Positions 26,439-36,260 are shown, numbered from the stretch's first letter. The stretch: DNA of 64,000 nt from Thiohalocapsa sp. PB-PSB1 (GCA_016745215.1 CP050890.1:7271001-7335000); one strand, 5' to 3'. Translations and numbers: made by a program. Notes: generated by a model from the letters alone, not told the origin.

Positions 26439-27276
26439 GTGCGACCTCGTCGTGTTTGCGTTCGTGCTACCGTCACTGCAGCACGCCGGAGCGGCAGTCA
26501 GAACCAATCAGGCCGTTACCGAATACGGCGGACGTTGATGACGGGCATTGGGCAGTGTCGGAATATCAGAGGCTGACCCAGATTGTTGAATTAGATAATG
26601 CAGCATTGACTCTCGCCTTTTCAGCAGAATCCGCCGTTTCAGCAGAATGAGTGCGAACACTGCAAGCTGTGTCAGTGCCGACCCGCCCCGCTGGGCGGGT
26701 GTTAGGGCGATTCCTGCCGAGAAACCCACCACCCGGCTTGTCTTCTCGTCCGGCATCGACGTTACGGCAACCCGTCCATCGAGCGACTGTGGGCAGGTTG
26801 CCGCTTCGCGAAGGCGAACGAGAATCCGGCGCCAGTTGGTCTGTTTCTCTTCGGCAATCGCCTAAGTTGGCAGGAATCGCCCCGTGCGGATCATCCGCGT
26901 TATTATCCGTCTAGCTCTATTAAGTGACTGATACATTTGAACCAAATCCGCATCGAAAAGCCTCCTTGCAGAGGCGTATGCCGGTGTTTGCGGGGTGCTC
27001 GTGCATCATTTACCTTTGGGTACCAGATATGCTGCCATACTTTTTGGGGTTGTCTCATACAAAAACAGATTGAAGGAGAACAAGTCTGGCAAGAGCTGTA
27101 TGGCTTCTGACGCCAGTATCCTGTTCATTCATGACAGAATGTGGAAAATGATGGGTACAATCCCGGTGTCCGCGTCAGCCGCGGCCCTACCCGACGAACG
27201 ACATCGGCAATCGGTCAACCGGTAGCAATCCCAAACGCCAGCCCTCGACCCTCAACCCCGGCAGCAGAGAGACAGT
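26439..27276. other. Gene-free region upstream of leuA
   Basis: This 838-bp stretch holds R2 copy B and otherwise no gene I can support. A short hairpin, GCCTC-CTTGCA-GAGGC at 26960-26975, has an adjoining A run, so it could end minus-strand transcripts. No leucine-rich leader peptide for attenuation of leuA was found. Confidence 0.45.
26706..26862. mobile_element. R2 miniature hairpin element, copy B
   Basis: This copy has the same end structure as copy A. The ends read TTAG-GGCGATT on the left and TTAGGCGATTGCCGAAGAGA from the right. The inner segments CTTGTCTTCTCGTCCGGC and GCGAAGGCGAACGAGAATCC are shared with copy A. It lies upstream of the beta-repeat gene, so copies A and B bracket that gene. 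Confidence 0.75.
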
Positions 27277-28827
27277 ATGAGCAGCAAAGAGCGCTTGATC
27301 ATTTTTGACACGACGCTGCGCGACGGTGAGCAAAGCCCCGGCGCGTCCATGACCCGCGACGAAAAAGTACGCATCGCCAAGGCGCTGGAACGACTGCGGG
27401 TAGACGTGATCGAAGCCGGCTTCCCAATCGCAAGTTCCGGTGACTTCGAATCGGTGAAAGCGGTTGCCGAAACCATCAAGGACAGTACCGTATGCGGGCT
27501 GGCGCGGGCTCTGGACAAAGACATCGAGCGTGCCGGCGAGGCGCTGAAGGATGCCAACTCGGGCCGTATCCACACCTTCATTGCCACATCGCCGATCCAT
27601 ATGGAGAAAAAGCTCAAATTGGCACCGGATCAGGTGTTGGAGCAAGCCGTGCATGCGGTCTGTCACGCGCGCCGATACACTGACGACGTAGAGTTCTCGC
27701 CAGAGGATGCTGGTCGCTCCGACATCGATTTTTTGTGTCGGGTGCTGGAAGCGGTGATCAAGGCCGGAGCCCGCACGGTGAATATTCCAGATACTGTCGG
27801 CTACGCATTGCCGCATCAGTTCGGTAATCTGATCGCGCAATTGCGTGAGCGTATTCCAAACGCCGACCAGGCGGTATTTTCGGTGCATTGCCATAATGAT
27901 CTCGGCCTCGCGGTGGCCAATTCCCTAAGCGCTGTACGCAATGGCGCGCGGCAGGTGGAATGCACCATCAATGGTCTTGGCGAGCGCGCTGGCAATGCCG
28001 CGTTGGAGGAGATCGCGATGGCCGTCCGCACCCGCCAGGATCTATTCGAATGCGACACTGGATTGGATACCACAAGGATCGTTACCTGTTCGCGGTTGGT
28101 GTCCGGGATCACCGGCTTTGCCGTGCAGCCGAACAAAGCCATCGTCGGCGCCAACGCCTTTGCGCACGAATCCGGCATCCATCAGGACGGCGTGCTCAAG
28201 CATCGCGAAACCTACGAAATCATGCGCGCCGAGGATGTCGGCTGGGCCGAGAATCGCATGGTGCTTGGCAAACACTCCGGGCGCAACGCATTGCGCGCTC
28301 GCCTTGGCGAACTGGGCGTCACCTTCGCCAGCGAGGAGGAATTGAACGCGGCCTTCAGCCGCTTCAAAGACCTGGCGGACAAAAAACACGAGATCTTCGA
28401 CCAGGATCTGCAGGCGCTGGTCACCGATGCCACGCTGGATCTTGCCAACGAGCGTGTCAAGCTGGTCTCGATGAAAGTCTGTTCCGAAACCGGCGAGACG
28501 CCGAGGGCCGATCTCGTGCTGGCTGTGGACGGCGAGGAAGAACCCGGCACCGCCATTGGCGGCGGCCCGGTGGATGCCACCTTCCGCGCCATCGAAAGCA
28601 TCGTCAACAGCGGCACCCTGCTGAAGCTCTATTCAGTCAATGCCATCACCAGCGGCACGGATGCGCAAGGCGAGGTAACGGTGCGGCTGGAAAAAGCCGG
28701 GCAAATCGTCAACGGCGCCGGCGCCGACACCGATATCGTGATCGCCTCCGCCAAGGCCTACATTAACGCCATCAACAAAATCCTGCATCCGCGCACACGC
28801 TCGCATCCGCAAATCGGCGATGTGTGA
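27277..28827 (+). CDS. leuA: 2-isopropylmalate synthase
   Basis: LeuA condenses acetyl-CoA with 2-oxoisovalerate, the committed step of leucine synthesis, and is feedback-inhibited by leucine. It has 516 residues. The HMGL-like catalytic barrel shows FDTTLRDGEQSPGA near the start and HCHNDLGLAVANSL with the metal-binding His pair. The C-terminal third (from about 390) is the leucine-binding LeuA allosteric domain with GGGPVDATFRAIESI. The start ATG follows a GAGAGA site. The next gene, a uracil-DNA glycosylase, starts 54 bases on. Confidence 0.96.
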   Translation: MSSKERLIIFDTTLRDGEQSPGASMTRDEKVRIAKALERLRVDVIEAGFPIASSGDFESVKAVAETIKDSTVCGLARALDKDIERAGEALKDANSGRIHTFIATSPIHMEKKLKLAPDQVLEQAVHAVCHARRYTDDVEFSPEDAGRSDIDFLCRVLEAVIKAGARTVNIPDTVGYALPHQFGNLIAQLRERIPNADQAVFSVHCHNDLGLAVANSLSAVRNGARQVECTINGLGERAGNAALEEIAMAVRTRQDLFECDTGLDTTRIVTCSRLVSGITGFAVQPNKAIVGANAFAHESGIHQDGVLKHRETYEIMRAEDVGWAENRMVLGKHSGRNALRARLGELGVTFASEEELNAAFSRFKDLADKKHEIFDQDLQALVTDATLDLANERVKLVSMKVCSETGETPRADLVLAVDGEEEPGTAIGGGPVDATFRAIESIVNSGTLLKLYSVNAITSGTDAQGEVTVRLEKAGQIVNGAGADTDIVIASAKAYINAINKILHPRTRSHPQIGDV

Positions 28828-28881
28828 CAGGATGAGGATTCCTGCATCCCAAGGTAATATGAGTACGAGCGAGAGCCTGAC

Positions 28882-29664
28882 GTGAACGAGGCCCGAAGGC
28901 AACAGTATCTGGCGGCGATGGGCATTACCAGTTGGCATGCGCGTACGCCAAAGGATGCCCCATTCAATCAGCCCCAACCGCGTGCATCCGAACAGGCGGC
29001 TGCCACCCCGACAACGGCAGCGCCGCGCGCATCAGCGCAACAAAACCGGATGCTTGCCAAGCAAGAGACGCAAGCTGACCCGATCGCCGCAATGGACTGG
29101 CCGACACTGCAACAGACCGTCGCCGGCTGTCGCGCTTGCGGCCTGTGCGATGGTCGAAATAATACCGTGTTCGGCGTCGGAAACCAGCATGCGAAGCTGA
29201 TGCTGGTTGGCGAGGCGCCCGGGCGGGAAGAGGATCTGAAAGGCGAGCCCTTCGTCGGGCGCGCAGGGCAACTGTTGGATCGCATGCTGGCAGCGGTGGA
29301 GCTGAAACGCGAGCAGATCTACATTGCAAACATCGTCAAATGCCGCCCGCCAGGTAATCGCAATCCGCACGCGGACGAGGCAGCCGCTTGCCGTGCCTAT
29401 CTGCTGCGCCAGATCGAATTGGTACAACCCAAGCTGCTGGTCTGCCTGGGCGGCGTCTCCGCCACTAACCTGCTGGAAATTGACGAATCAGTGGGCCGCC
29501 TAAGACAGCGTACCCACGTGTTCGCCGCGACCGGGACGCCGCTGTTGGTCACCTATCATCCGTCGTATTACCTGCGAAGCGCGGCAGAAAAAGCGAAGGG
29601 CTGGCAGGATCTGCAACAGATGATCCGTCTATTGCGAGAGCTGGCAGGGGAGCAGCCTTCGTAG
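28882..29664 (+). CDS. Uracil-DNA glycosylase, family 4 (iron-sulfur type)
   Basis: This enzyme removes uracil from DNA to start base excision repair. It has 260 residues from a GTG start. The family-4 hallmarks are the catalytic loop GEAPGREEDLKGEPFVGRAG and the C-terminal HPSYYLR loop. Four cysteines suited to a [4Fe-4S] cluster are found in CRACGLC, VKCRPPGN and VCLGG. The first 75 residues are a low-complexity linker rich in Ala, Gln and Pro. It probably shares transcription with leuA. Confidence 0.9.
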   Translation: MNEARRQQYLAAMGITSWHARTPKDAPFNQPQPRASEQAAATPTTAAPRASAQQNRMLAKQETQADPIAAMDWPTLQQTVAGCRACGLCDGRNNTVFGVGNQHAKLMLVGEAPGREEDLKGEPFVGRAGQLLDRMLAAVELKREQIYIANIVKCRPPGNRNPHADEAAACRAYLLRQIELVQPKLLVCLGGVSATNLLEIDESVGRLRQRTHVFAATGTPLLVTYHPSYYLRSAAEKAKGWQDLQQMIRLLRELAGEQPS

Positions 29665-29696
29665 CAACGTTCGCCCATTCACCCAGGATGAAGTTT

Positions 29697-29772
29697 GATT
29701 CACCGCAGAGACGCAGAGAAGGGGTGCATTGGCCTTGGCCTCTCTGCGCACGCTGCGTCTCTGCGGTGAATC
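29697..29772. repeat. R5 hairpin repeat, copy 1
   Basis: The left arm GATTCACCGCAGAGACGCAG and the right arm CTGCGTCTCTGCGGTGAATC form a near-perfect inverted repeat around a 30-base loop, 33 bases after the udg stop. Half-units recur at 32400 and 48737. It could serve as a terminator or as a REP-like element. Confidence 0.7.
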
Positions 29773-29782
29773 CTCATATTTT

Positions 29783-29904
29783 TTGAAGGTAGCGCCCAGC
29801 AAACATCCACCCAGCAAATGCCTACCCAGCAAACATCAGGTTTTTCACGCCCTGATGTCATGTCTTTTCGATCCCGATCCCGATCAAGTCGTGCTGGGCG
29901 GGTT
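29783..29904. repeat. R6 repeat, copy 1
   Basis: About 120 bp match the reverse complement of 32610-32727, including CATCAGGTTT-CACGCCCTGATGTCATGTC, CGATCCCGATCCCGATCAAG and a GGGTTGCAC end. CGATCC is repeated as a hexamer here, whereas the other copy has CATGAT and CGGAAT at this point. Confidence 0.65.
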
Positions 29905-29907
29905 GCA

Positions 29908-30064
29908 CTAGTGGATCGGTACAGAAATCCCGAGGCGGTTCGTTGTCGTTGTCGTAATCGTAGTCGTTATCGAGCATTCGGCTAAGACGATTATGACAAC
30001 GACAACGACAACGATAACGACAACGACCGGAAACTGTCTCGGAACATCTGCACCGAAGCACTAG
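29908..30064. mobile_element. R3 miniature element, copy 1
   Basis: Both ends are CTAG. The terminal inverted repeats begin CTAGTGGATCGGTACAGAAA and, from the right, CTAGTGCTTCGGTGCAGATG, and both go on to CCGAG-C-GTT; about 24 of 33 positions agree. The core is two complementary arms of the hexamer CGTTGT (left TCGTTGTCGTTGTCG, right CGACAACGACAACGACAACG) around a GAGCATTCGGC loop. The unit is 157 bp. The final CTAG is shared with the R4 derivative that follows. Confidence 0.75.
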
Positions 30065-30131
30065 GCTGTCGAAATGTCCTGAGTTTTGATGCCAAACCGA
30101 TTCCGGGTCTTGGATTGCTTCATCAGCCTAG
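30061..30131. mobile_element. R4 short derivative
   Basis: The ends are CTAGGCTG and CAGCCTAG. The first 62 bases match the right half of R4 at 52096-52157 in reverse complement (CTAGGCTGTCGAAATGTCCT and on through TTGGATTGCTTCATC). The microsatellite core is missing, leaving 71 bp. Confidence 0.65.
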
Positions 30132-30594
30132 GGCATGGCGCTGGTGACGAAAACGACTTTTGTTTCTTTACCTTTGCGCCCCTGCGTCTCTGCGCGAGCC
30201 TCTTCTTGCCGCGCCGCAACAGAGTACCACCTTAACCTCGCGTTGATCAGTAAGCGCCATACAACGCAGGCGACACAATCCATTCAAACAGCACATCCGA
30301 TGGCAATCGCATCATTCTGAGGCCTAACCCCCGTTACGTCGGGGAGCAACCCCGTGGGACGCGAGTCGGAAAAAAGCTCAACAAGCACCGCTGCAACCTC
30401 GAAGGCCAGGCTGACGCACCAAAACGCTACCCCAGGCGTATCGGGATCGAAATCCATCAAAACCACCACCAAAGCGCGAGAAACTCAACGTTCATCGCCT
30501 CGCAAATTGACTCTGTCGCCTGGAGATCCAGGCGCAGACTTTACGAGCAGAATGGAATTGCTCCATCCGGCCAATCCCTGGCCGTCGCTGGCGG

Positions 30595-31782
30595 CTAAGT
30601 CAGCGACTGATAATAATCCATCAGGATCTGCGCCACTTCGGGCCGAGAGAACTCCGGCGGCGGCGCCACGCCATTGCTCAACATCTCACGGACCTTGGTG
30701 CCGGACAGCAGCACAAAATCGTCCTTGGTATGATCCGGGGCCTCGCGCATCATCACCACCTTGTGCAATTTGTTCGAATATGCTGTGTGATCGGCCTTGA
30801 AGATCTCGATGCCCAATGCGCCCTTCGGAACCTGCTCGTCAAAGATGGTCTGGGCATCGAAGGCGCCATAATAATCGCCGACACCAGCATGGTCACGACC
30901 GATGATGAAATGTGTTGCGCCCATATTCTGGCGAAAATAGGCATGCAGTACAGCCTCGCGAGGGCCGGCATAGAGCATGTCGAAGCCATAGCCGGTGACC
31001 ATGGCGCTGTTCGGCGGGAAATAGAGATCCACCATCTTGCGAATCGCGGCATCGCGCACCGGAGCCGGGATATCGCCGGGCTTCAGCTTGCCGAGCAGCA
31101 TATGGATGACCAGGCCGTCACAGCTCAGGCGCTCCATGGCCATATGGCACAACTCCTCGTGCGCCAGATGCATCGGGTTGCGGGTCTGAAATGCAACCAC
31201 CCGCTTCCAGCCACGCTCGGCGATCTCGTTTCTGATCTCGACTGCGGTACGGAAGGTGTCGGGAAAGTCGTCCTGAAAATAAGAAAAATGCAATACCTGG
31301 ATCGGGCCGGATAGGGCAACGCGACCTTGGCCTTGAAAAGCAGCAACTCCTGGATGCGCCTGGTCGGAGGTTCCGTACACGCGCTCGGTCATCAACGTCA
31401 TCTGTTCATCGGAGACCGATTCGATGGACTCCAGGTCCATAATCGCAAGCACTGGATTGCCTTCCATATTTGGATCGCGCAGCGCAATACGTCGCGCATC
31501 GCCGATCGAGCTCGGATCGTCCACAAGACACAGAATCGGCACCGGGAAAAACATCCCCGCGGTGGTCTTCATGGTCTCGGCCACGCTCACTGCATCGGCG
31601 ACGGTCATAAAGCCGGTTAATGGCGTAAAGTAACCACCACCCATCATCACCGCATTGCCGGCGGCTTGCGAGCTGATGGTGATGGACGGCAGGCCCTCGG
31701 CCTCATGCATCAGCGCATGGTGCTGGTCCGGATCGTAAACAAACAAGGGCTTGAGCTCATCGGAGCCGACGGGTCTGATCAT
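30595..31782 (-). CDS. sat: Sulfate adenylyltransferase (ATP sulfurylase)
   Basis: This is a homo-oligomeric ATP sulfurylase of 395 residues. In sulfur oxidisers it makes ATP and sulfate from APS, and in sulfate reducers it works in reverse. Its single-chain form and length match the dissimilatory Sat of Chromatiaceae, not CysDN. The nucleotide motif QTRNPMHLAHE and the GRDHAG loop are visible. I start at the ATG reading MIRPVGSDELKPLF, since GAGGCATGCG stands just before it; the frame stays open for 56 further codons without conserved sequence. No aprAB genes adjoin it. Confidence 0.93.
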   Translation of the reverse strand: MIRPVGSDELKPLFVYDPDQHHALMHEAEGLPSITISSQAAGNAVMMGGGYFTPLTGFMTVADAVSVAETMKTTAGMFFPVPILCLVDDPSSIGDARRIALRDPNMEGNPVLAIMDLESIESVSDEQMTLMTERVYGTSDQAHPGVAAFQGQGRVALSGPIQVLHFSYFQDDFPDTFRTAVEIRNEIAERGWKRVVAFQTRNPMHLAHEELCHMAMERLSCDGLVIHMLLGKLKPGDIPAPVRDAAIRKMVDLYFPPNSAMVTGYGFDMLYAGPREAVLHAYFRQNMGATHFIIGRDHAGVGDYYGAFDAQTIFDEQVPKGALGIEIFKADHTAYSNKLHKVVMMREAPDHTKDDFVLLSGTKVREMLSNGVAPPPEFSRPEVAQILMDYYQSLT

Positions 31783-32389
31783 CGCATGCCTCATGGATTG
31801 GGCTCGCTGACATTGGCAAGCACGCACTCGCCCGTGATGCTGCAAAGCAGCGAGCCGGTTGGAAAAAACAGAAGTCAACGGCCAGATGGCCGCGAGCATC
31901 CGCGACCGCAGCGTAAGCCTGAAGCCGCGCACCACAGCAGACGATACCACATGCGCTGCATTGGAATTACAAGGTTCTGCTTATGGCTGGTATGAGTTTG
32001 CTTGTGGCAACGGTCCATTATCGCGCAGCACAGCTCGGAATCGCCCTGTCGTATGTTGCCGGTCCTTGGACCAAGCAATCGACGATGAGCGGCCCTGCCC
32101 GCTCTTCTCTGTCCTGGCAGAGCTGTCATGGACATCTACCGGCTCTTGATACAGGAATCGCCGTCATTCTCCGATCGCCCCGAGCGGCCCGGACTCCATC
32201 GACCAGCGAGGCCGAGCCTTAGCCCACCATCATTCGGACCCGGGTGCCGAGGCAGAACGCCGCTACCGGCACCAGCCTAACCACGACCTCGCCGGCAGGC
32301 GCAAGGAGGGGATGCCTGAGCACCCCCGCGATGTCGTTGAGCTTGTGCCTGACTGGATCTGCGAGATCGTCTCCCCGGGTCCTGCTTTC

Positions 32390-32570
32390 AAAGAATGTAA
32401 GGATTCACCGCAGAGACGTGGAGTGCGCAGAGCGGCCAAGGCGCCTCTCCTGCAAGCGGACCCTTGCGTGGGAGCCGGCCGGCGTAGGAGCCCGCTTGCG
32501 GGCGACCCGGCAAATGATGCCAGCGGAGCGGACGCGAGTGCCGCGCCTTTCCCGGGAGAAAGGCTGTAGG
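32390..32570. repeat. R5 repeat copy 2 with REP-like hairpin
   Basis: TTCAAAGAATGTAAGGATTC followed by ACCGCAGAGACG starts a block that is nearly repeated at 48722-48890. Within it, GTAGGAGCCCGCTTGCGGGC is a compact REP-type hairpin, followed by CCGGCAAATGATGCCAGCG. Only half of the R5-1 inverted repeat is present. Confidence 0.65.
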
Positions 32571-32609
32571 CCACCGTCTTCTCGACAACTGAATGGAAGA
32601 GACCCCAGG

Positions 32610-32727
32610 GTGCAACCCGACCAGCGCGACTTGATCATGATCGGAATCGAAAGGACATGACATCAGGGCGTGAGAAACCTGATGTTGACTGGACGGATGT
32701 TGACTAGACGCTGCCTTCAAAGAATAG
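32610..32727. repeat. R6 repeat, copy 2 (inverted)
   Basis: This is the reverse complement of R6-1, from GTGCAACCC to GCCTTCAAAG, with CATGACATCAGGGCGTGAGA conserved. The two R6 copies point towards each other on either side of sat. Confidence 0.6.
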
Positions 32728-33133
32728 GGATCAAATTTCATTCTGGTTGACTAGCTGAACATTTTACGCAGGCAGCACCCGTCTCGCCCAGCCTCGCGCG
32801 CCAGGACACACTGACTCTGTTTTTGCTGTTGCAATGCCATCGCGTGCCGTTCTACTGGCCGATTTGGCCGCAGAGTCAGCCGCACACTCATGGCCTACCG
32901 CATCGCTGGCGAACATGATCGCCACAATCACCGAGCTTGCCCTCTTGCGCATTCTCCCGTTCAACGCGGTTGAGATGGTTCTGGGACAGGATCCCGGCGA
33001 ATAGCGATCGCCAATGGAATCATCCGCGGGCTGGCGAACAACGCCCAACGCGTTACAATGCATGGGTCTTCCAACTCGAGCTAGCCGCGCGCCACAGACC
33101 GCCCGCAAACTCTATCAGCAGATTAACCCGCCC

Positions 33134-35365
33134 ATGGACCAGACTCCGAGCACAATCCTCCAACAGGTCTTTGGCTACGACAGCTTCCGCGGTGCCCAGG
33201 CGCAGATCATCGCCCGGGTACTCGACGGCGACGATGCCCTCGTGCTGATGCCCACCGGCGGCGGCAAGTCCCTGTGCTATCAGATCCCATCCTTGCTGCG
33301 TCCCGGAACCGGCATCGTCATCTCGCCACTGATTGCGTTGATGCAGGACCAAGTCGACGCCCTGCGGCAGCTCGGCGTACGCGCGGCCTTTTTGAACTCT
33401 TCGTTGGCCGCTGACCAAGCCTATCGAGTCGAGCAGGGCTTGCTGAATGGCGAGCTGGATCTGCTCTATGTCGCCCCGGAGCGGCTGCTCACCGAGCGCT
33501 TTCTGGCATTATTGGAACGCAGCAGAGTCGCATTGTTTGCCATCGACGAGGCGCATTGCGTCTCCCAATGGGGGCACGACTTCCGCCCGGAATACATCCA
33601 GCTTCATCTGCTGCACGAGCGTTGGCCGGATGTGCCCAGAGTCGCGCTAACCGCGACGGCCGACGAACCAACCCGCAACGAGATCGTACAACGCCTGGGG
33701 CTTGCTGGTGCACACAAATTCGTTTCCAGCTTCGACCGGCCGAACATCCGCTACCGCATTGTCGAAAAGGATAGCCCGCGCCGGCAACTGCTGGAGTTTC
33801 TGCGCCAGGAGCACCGCGGCGACGCCGGCATCGTCTACTGCCTATCGCGACGCCGAGTCGAGGAAACCGCCAGCGCACTGGCTGGCGAAGGCCTGCTGGC
33901 ACTGCCCTACCATGCAGGACTGCCGCAGGACATGCGCCGCCAGCATCAGGCTCGCTTCCTGCGCGAGGAAGGCGTCATCATCGTCGCGACGATTGCCTTC
34001 GGCATGGGCATCGACAAGCCGGACGTGCGCTTTGTCGCCCATCTGGACATGCCCAAGACCCTGGAAGGCTACTACCAGGAGACCGGTCGCGCCGGCCGCG
34101 ACGGCTTGCCCGCCAATGCCTGGCTGACCTATGGCCTGGGCGATGTCGCCATGCTGCGGCGCATCATCGAGGGCTCAGAGGCGGACGAAAAGTTCAAGCG
34201 CCTGGAAATCCACAAGCTCAATGCCATGGTCGGTTTTTGCGAAACTACCGACTGCCGACGCCGGGCGCTGTTGCGCTACTTCGGTGAGCAGCGCGAGGAG
34301 GCCTGCGGCAACTGCGATACCTGCCTGGAGCCAGTCGCGACCTGGGACGGCACCGTCGCAGCACAAAAAGCGATGTCCTGCATCTATCGTACCGGCCAGC
34401 GTTTTGGTGTCGGCTATTTGGTGGACGTGCTGCTGGGTAAGAACAGCGCCCGCATTCGCAACAACCGCCACGACCAGGTCAGTACCTTCGGCATTGGCAA
34501 GGAGCTGAACGCCAGCCAGTGGAAATCCGTCTACCGACAACTGGTCGCCGCCGGACTGGTGGCGGTGGATGTGGAAGGCTATGGCGGATTGCGACTCACT
34601 CCAAACAGCCGGCCGCTGCTGCGTGGCGAGCGCGGCATTCAATTGCGACGCGACCCGGAGCGCAAGCGCGGCAGCACCGGCGAGCGTCGGCCCAGCCTGG
34701 CCCAGTTGCCGAATCACCCGGATGCCCAGGTGCTCTGGGAACGCCTGCGCGGCCTGCGCCGGGAGTTGGCCGTGCGCGAATCAGTGGCCCCCTACATGAT
34801 CTTTGGCGACGTGACTCTGCGCGAAATGATCGCCTATCGCCCGCGCGATTCCGCCGAGCTGATGCGTATCTCCGGCGTTGGCGCAGTCAAGCTCGAACGC
34901 TTTGGTCCTGATTTCCTCGCCCTGCTGAGCGAGCACGAGGCCGAGCACGGACGCCCTAAGGACTTGGCCCCGCTACCCGAACCAACAGCCCGTGCCAGCA
35001 CGCGCGCGGCCAACGAGGCTCCGCGCCCGAGCCAAGATTCTGGCCTCAGCTACACCGTGCGCACCACGCTGGACATGTATCGCGACGGGATCGCGGTGCC
35101 GGAAATCGCCCACCGCCGGGATCTCAAGCCCGCCACCATTTACAGCCATTTGGCGCGCGGCATTGAAATCGGCGAGCTGTCGCTGCAAGACGTGGTCCAG
35201 CTCGATCCGGCGACCATCAACGCCATCGAACTCGCTTTCCAGCAATTGCCCGAGGATAATCTGTTCAGCCTCAAGCCCGTCTACGATAGTTTCGATGGGC
35301 GCTACGACTACGGCCTGCTGCGTTGTGTGCGTGCCGGGATGGGAATCATCGAGTCGCGGGATTGA
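33134..35365 (+). CDS. recQ: ATP-dependent DNA helicase RecQ
   Basis: RecQ is a 3'-5' DNA helicase acting in recombination and stalled-fork repair. I start at the ATG reading MDQTPSTILQQVFGYDSFRG, giving 743 residues; 40 upstream codons are open but not conserved. Visible are Walker A MPTGGGKSLCYQ, the DEAH box in IDEAHCVSQWGHDFR, the Zn-binding cysteines in DCRRRALL and EEACGNCDTCL, a winged helix, and an HRDC domain (about 550-640). The protein is about 130 residues longer than E. coli RecQ. The extra C-terminus (VRTTLDMYRDG, IAHRRDLKPATIYSHLARG) looks like an HTH_40-type helix-turn-helix domain. Confidence 0.95.
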   Translation: MDQTPSTILQQVFGYDSFRGAQAQIIARVLDGDDALVLMPTGGGKSLCYQIPSLLRPGTGIVISPLIALMQDQVDALRQLGVRAAFLNSSLAADQAYRVEQGLLNGELDLLYVAPERLLTERFLALLERSRVALFAIDEAHCVSQWGHDFRPEYIQLHLLHERWPDVPRVALTATADEPTRNEIVQRLGLAGAHKFVSSFDRPNIRYRIVEKDSPRRQLLEFLRQEHRGDAGIVYCLSRRRVEETASALAGEGLLALPYHAGLPQDMRRQHQARFLREEGVIIVATIAFGMGIDKPDVRFVAHLDMPKTLEGYYQETGRAGRDGLPANAWLTYGLGDVAMLRRIIEGSEADEKFKRLEIHKLNAMVGFCETTDCRRRALLRYFGEQREEACGNCDTCLEPVATWDGTVAAQKAMSCIYRTGQRFGVGYLVDVLLGKNSARIRNNRHDQVSTFGIGKELNASQWKSVYRQLVAAGLVAVDVEGYGGLRLTPNSRPLLRGERGIQLRRDPERKRGSTGERRPSLAQLPNHPDAQVLWERLRGLRRELAVRESVAPYMIFGDVTLREMIAYRPRDSAELMRISGVGAVKLERFGPDFLALLSEHEAEHGRPKDLAPLPEPTARASTRAANEAPRPSQDSGLSYTVRTTLDMYRDGIAVPEIAHRRDLKPATIYSHLARGIEIGELSLQDVVQLDPATINAIELAFQQLPEDNLFSLKPVYDSFDGRYDYGLLRCVRAGMGIIESRD

Positions 35366-35501
35366 CGTTTGCAGCACGGCTCGGGCCGTTCAGGAGGTCA
35401 CCTCGGGAGTTGGACGGGGTTGACCAAATCTGGAGCATTGGCGCTGGCAAATCATACCTGGCAAATCATACGGGCTCAGCCGAATCCGGAAAGAATCGCG
35501 A

Positions 35502-36260
35502 CTACCGGGGCACCAAGAGTGCAGTCGCAAGCTGCGCCCAGAGTTCGCGGTAGGCAAAGGTGGCAGCGTGGGCTGGTGCATAAGCGGGCAATGGCATGCG
35601 CTGTAGGCCCATGCGCTCGATCTCAGATGCCCGCGGGATGGATGTGCTGAGCATGTCGGGATGCTCTTTCACCAAACGCTCCATGGCTTCGTGCTGCAAC
35701 GGCGAAGTGTCCTCCACCATGGAAAAAAACGCTAACAGGCGCGCGCTGTAATGGGCATCCTGCGTGGCCAGGAAGTCGGCAAGTTGGGTTAGGGTTCGCG
35801 CTGCCAGGGTGCTCGGGACTACCGGCACCAACAATACATCGGCGGCGCGAAAGATATTTTCGGACAACAGCGAAATGCTGGGTGAGCAATCCAGTAAGAT
35901 CAGATCGTATTCGCGCTGAAGAGGCTTTAGCAGGCGCTGCAATTGGGCCGTGCCGGGCTTCTTTGTGCCTCCCAGCAAGAGATCCATGTGGCGGTATGAG
36001 AAGTCTGCGGGCAGCAGATCCAGCAAATCGAAGTCTGTTCCTTTGATACGATCATTGAGTTCCCGCTTTCGCCGCAGCAGAGCGCTGCCACCACCTTTGA
36101 CCTTGGGCTTGATGCGAAAATAATAGCTGGCAGCCCCTTGTGGGTCGAGATCCCAAACCAGGGTGCGCAGACCATCGGCAGCCGCCAAATAGCCCAGATT
36201 AACGACGGTGCTGGTCTTACCAACACCGCCTTTGATGCTATAAACGCCGACGATTTTCAT
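35502..36260 (-). CDS. ParA-family ATPase (CHAD-linked)
   Basis: This is a 252-residue ParA/MinD-type ATPase. The deviant Walker A is KGGVGKTS at residues 10-17 and the switch region is DLDPQGAASYYF. Walker B is in DLILLDCSPSISLL. It has no N-terminal DNA-binding domain, so it is the short type that positions cargo on the nucleoid. Its start overlaps the stop of the CHAD gene by four bases, so the two are translationally coupled. No parB gene follows. The cargo is therefore inferred to be linked to the CHAD protein; see the findings. Confidence 0.88.
   Translation of the reverse strand: MKIVGVYSIKGGVGKTSTVVNLGYLAAADGLRTLVWDLDPQGAASYYFRIKPKVKGGGSALLRRKRELNDRIKGTDFDLLDLLPADFSYRHMDLLLGGTKKPGTAQLQRLLKPLQREYDLILLDCSPSISLLSENIFRAADVLLVPVVPSTLAARTLTQLADFLATQDAHYSARLLAFFSMVEDTSPLQHEAMERLVKEHPDMLSTSIPRASEIERMGLQRMPLPAYAPAHAATFAYRELWAQLATALLVPR

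Larger units (their letters stand above)
29665..30594. other. Repeat-filled region between udg and sat
   Basis: There is no gene in this 930-bp stretch. It contains R5-1 (29697-29772), R6-1 (29783-29904), R3-1 (29908-30064) and a short R4 derivative (30061-30131) side by side. Beyond it, near 30165-30190, is another fragment with TGCGTCTCTGCG like R5. From 30330 to 30594 I see nothing recognisable. Confidence 0.6.
31783..33133. other. Gene-poor region between sat and recQ
   Basis: This 1351-bp stretch lies between divergent genes. It holds the R5-2/REP block (32390-32570) and R6-2 (32610-32727). The remaining open frames have no recognisable sequence and overlap the repeats. The sat and recQ promoters must lie at its two ends, but I cannot identify them. 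Confidence 0.5.

Noticed and set aside
29908..30064. CRISPR array suspected from regular repeats in the CGTTGT/ACAACG region
   Set aside because: The units are 6-bp microsatellites without spacers and form a palindrome; there are no cas genes in the window.
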